Of a DNA stretch of 64,000 nt, positions 62,028-64,000 are shown piece after piece. Within the stretch, counting starts at the first letter, position 1, and each line of letters starts with the position of its first letter. The translations under genes were made by a program, and so were the position numbers. Source of the stretch: Acanthopleuribacter pedis (GTDB taxonomy: Bacteria; Acidobacteriota; Holophagae; Acanthopleuribacterales; Acanthopleuribacteraceae). The notes below the pieces were generated by a model. It saw nothing but the letters and a program-made list of their open reading frames with translations. It did not search any database and had not been told where the DNA came from. The stretch spans positions 1-64,000 of the forward strand of contig NZ_JAFREP010000020.1 in assembly GCF_017377855.1 (NCBI RefSeq). Direction: 5' to 3'.

Positions 62028-64000
62028 TTAATCCGCCTGGTTTTGATCGGCGCGTTCGACGGCGTCAATGGACCAACCGACCCGGAACTTGCCCGCCTCA
62101 AGCGAGAATCGTAGGTTGTGCCAGCCGAACAGGCGCGCCGTGGACGCCAGCAACGCTTTGCCGCCGTAAGCTTTGGTCTCCCCTTCCAAGGGTTCAGCCT
62201 CGGTGCGGTTCTCCGCACAGAAATGAATCTGGCGGGCCACCGGATCCAACTCAATGCGCAGCAGCGGCCGGTCGCCCGGACAACCGTGACGCACCGCGTT
62301 CACCAGTACCTCGTGCAGGAAAAAACCCATCCCGCCGCGCAATGGAATGATGACTTGGAAAGCTTCCGGCCAATCAAGCTCCACCTCAAAGACCGGACCC
62401 TCGCCGTCGCTTTCCGCCAACACGCCGTTGTTCCAGTTGAGCTGGGCGCGCAGGTGGGCGTCGTCGCGCACCACCGCAAACACCTCTTCCAATCGCTGCA
62501 GGGTTTGGGTCAGGTTGCCCGCGCTTACCGCATACTCCGCCGGCAGGGGCGGCGTTTCTTCCCAATGGCTCAAAAGCCAAGCGATGACATGGATGCGGTT
62601 GGATACGTAGCCCGCCAGCCAGAGCGCGAAAGCGTCTTGGCCGCCGCGGGCCAGGGTTCGGTGCAGCACCCGCGCCAGGGTGTCGACCCCGTGGTTCAGC
62701 AGGCCCGTTAATTTGTTGCGAATGTCTTGTTGGGTGGCGGTCACCAAAGCTTGGTTGTACAAACCCAGGTCCCGTTGCGGTTCCAGAATAAACAACACGC
62801 CGAGGCGATGATGGGCCTCCGCTTGGATGCCCGCGATGGGCGCGGTCACCGCAATCGAACGGATCACGGCGTAACGCCGTCCCCCCGGCACGTCGAGCGG
62901 CAAACCATAGGCCCGTCGCGCCGCGTCACCGGCGAATTGCATGTGTTCGTAATGCTCGCGCACCGCGGGTTCCTCGGGAATCAACTCGCGGAAGCGGCGG
63001 CCGGGCCGGATCCCCAACTCTTGGGCCGCCTGGTTCCCGAAAATCACTTCCTCCGTGTTGGGATCCACCACGGAGAGGGGAATGTTCATGCTGTTCAGCA
63101 GGTTTTGTTTCTCGTTAAATTCGGCGACCGCGTGGCGTCGCGCGACCTCGCCGCGGTAACGACTCCATTCGAACCCCACCAACAGGGCGAGGAACAGACC
63201 GACGAGCAGCGCGGTGGAGAACCAGGGAAAGCGGGGTTCGGTGTGGGGGAACAGCAGCACCAACCAAGTACCGCGTTTCACGGCAAAAGCCGTTAGCGCC
63301 CCGGTCCCCGCGACATAACCGTGGTGAATGCTGGTTGGGGTTTGGTAGCGCGAAGGTGGCGTGTCCGTGCTCGCCAAGGACAAAAGCGCCTGTTTCAAGG
63401 CAGGAGGTGCCTCGATGTGCGCCACCAGCCGACGCCAGGGATGGGCCCCGGGTTCCGGCTCCGTTTCGGGGGAGACAAGCGCCGCCTCAAGGGGGGCGCC
63501 GATATGGCGGGTAAAGGCATCCCAATCGATGTCAAAAGCGATGTCCATGCCGATCAAACCCTTGAGCCGACCGTCTTGTCCGGCAAGGGGAACGCTGAGG
63601 CTGGCAATCAACCCGGAACCGGCCAAATCCAAATACAGACCTGAATAGAAAGGGTGTGCCGGTTCGCTGTAATCAAAGGTGAAAAAGAATTCGTTGGAAA
63701 CCAAACTGGGCAACAACGGCCGTTTGCGCAGCTCGGCGCCTTCCCGTTGCAGTGCGCGCCGCGTGGCGTCGGCATCGGCATTTTGGGCGAGATAAGGTTT
63801 GGTGACCATGGTCCCGTCCTCACACAAGGCAAAAAAACGCACGATCTGTACCCCGTTGCGGCGCTCGGGTCGCGCGCGGTCGAGCTCGCTTTTGGCGGCA
63901 TTGATCGCGGTCAAGGCGTCCTGCAGGAAGCGGTTGGATCGGTTGTCGGGATCGCTTAAATCGGCGGCGCCCAGCGCGGTTCGCCGGGTCACCACAAATG
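62028..64000 (-). CDS. membrane sensor with extracytoplasmic Cache-like domain, PAS and degenerate ATPase (5' end beyond window)
   Basis: Seen: at least 655 residues; no start is supported in the window, so the N-terminus probably lies beyond the right edge. A long extracytoplasmic part (to about 265) with GLIGMDIAFDIDWDAF is Cache-like, then a membrane helix WFSTALLVGLFLALLVGF, a PAS domain (about 300-400; LSVVDPNTEEVIFGNQAAQEL) and a C-terminal ATPase-like domain with an N-box FFLHEVLVNAVRHG. Odd: the expected DxGxG glycine box is missing; the place reads FCAENRTEAE, and no clear phospho-accepting His box is seen. Inferred: an inactive or atypical histidine kinase. Confidence 0.75.
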   Translation of the reverse strand, partial: FVVTRRTALGAADLSDPDNRSNRFLQDALTAINAAKSELDRARPERRNGVQIVRFFALCEDGTMVTKPYLAQNADADATRRALQREGAELRKRPLLPSLVSNEFFFTFDYSEPAHPFYSGLYLDLAGSGLIASLSVPLAGQDGRLKGLIGMDIAFDIDWDAFTRHIGAPLEAALVSPETEPEPGAHPWRRLVAHIEAPPALKQALLSLASTDTPPSRYQTPTSIHHGYVAGTGALTAFAVKRGTWLVLLFPHTEPRFPWFSTALLVGLFLALLVGFEWSRYRGEVARRHAVAEFNEKQNLLNSMNIPLSVVDPNTEEVIFGNQAAQELGIRPGRRFRELIPEEPAVREHYEHMQFAGDAARRAYGLPLDVPGGRRYAVIRSIAVTAPIAGIQAEAHHRLGVLFILEPQRDLGLYNQALVTATQQDIRNKLTGLLNHGVDTLARVLHRTLARGGQDAFALWLAGYVSNRIHVIAWLLSHWEETPPLPAEYAVSAGNLTQTLQRLEEVFAVVRDDAHLRAQLNWNNGVLAESDGEGPVFEVELDWPEAFQVIIPLRGGMGFFLHEVLVNAVRHGCPGDRPLLRIELDPVARQIHFCAENRTEAEPLEGETKAYGGKALLASTARLFGWHNLRFSLEAGKFRVGWSIDAVERADQNQAD

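Noticed and set aside
1..64000. tRNA or rRNA genes
   Set aside because: No T-loop GGTTCGAATCC-type sequence in a cloverleaf context and no rRNA core sequences were recognised; a tRNAscan/Infernal run would settle this.

Overview
The window looks like a chromosomal segment of a GC-rich, Gram-negative, piliated bacterium. The gene set (PrkA/YeaH/SpoVR cluster, type IV pilus minor pilins with very large PilY1 proteins, a kinase with an extracellular leucine-rich domain, a multi-thousand-residue Ig/PKD-repeat surface protein, dispersed REP-like and MITE-like repeats) suggests a free-living or host-associated member of the Acidobacteriota or a similar deep-branching lineage. This placement is inference from gene content only. 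No tRNA, rRNA, CRISPR array or prophage was recognised.

Layout. 1-5.0 kb: repeat-rich left edge, then a minus-strand group encoding an M48 metallopeptidase, an AMP-forming acyl ligase and a transglutaminase-like/YccV fusion. 5.0-14.4 kb: a MITE-like element, a long gene-poor leader, then a plus-strand stress-kinase cluster prkA-yeaH-spoVR with a second, divergent PrkA-like ATPase at its end. 14.4-16.2 kb: mutY overlapping an alpha/beta hydrolase gene. 16.2-31.8 kb: two consecutive minor-pilin/PilY1 operons, each preceded by the same 16-nt dyad element 99-100 bp upstream of the GG of a -24/-12 (sigma-54) promoter; the second has the full fimT-pilV-pilW-pilX-pilY1 order, the first has only W-X-Y1 behind a structured leader of about 700 nt, plus one secreted protein of unknown function. 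31.8-33.5 kb: terminators, dispersed repeats, a second inverted MITE-like copy, and a monocistronic pilin gene read leftward from a good sigma-70 promoter.

33.6-41 kb: a TPR protein, guaA with its own promoter and three tandem terminators, a yedK/HMCES-like DNA-protein crosslinking enzyme with a C-terminal sliding-clamp-like motif, translationally coupled to a hybrid sensor kinase. 41-48.7 kb: a 2561-residue secreted protein with about 21 tandem Ig/PKD-like repeats. 48.9-56.6 kb: a small membrane protein, an orphan condensation-domain enzyme, a membrane Ser/Thr kinase with EF-hand and LRR, and two overlapping PilT-family ATPases. 57.3-64 kb: phosphatidylserine decarboxylase, an Mpo1-like membrane protein, a DUF4212/SSS symporter pair, a small membrane protein and a sensor kinase-like protein that runs off the right edge.

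Functional reading: type IV pilus biology dominates (major pilin, two minor-pilin/PilY1 sets, two retraction-type ATPases). The two PilY1 sets share promoter architecture and are paralogous, so the cell may build alternative pilus-tip complexes under one sigma-54 activator. No activator gene, secretin or assembly-platform gene is in the window.
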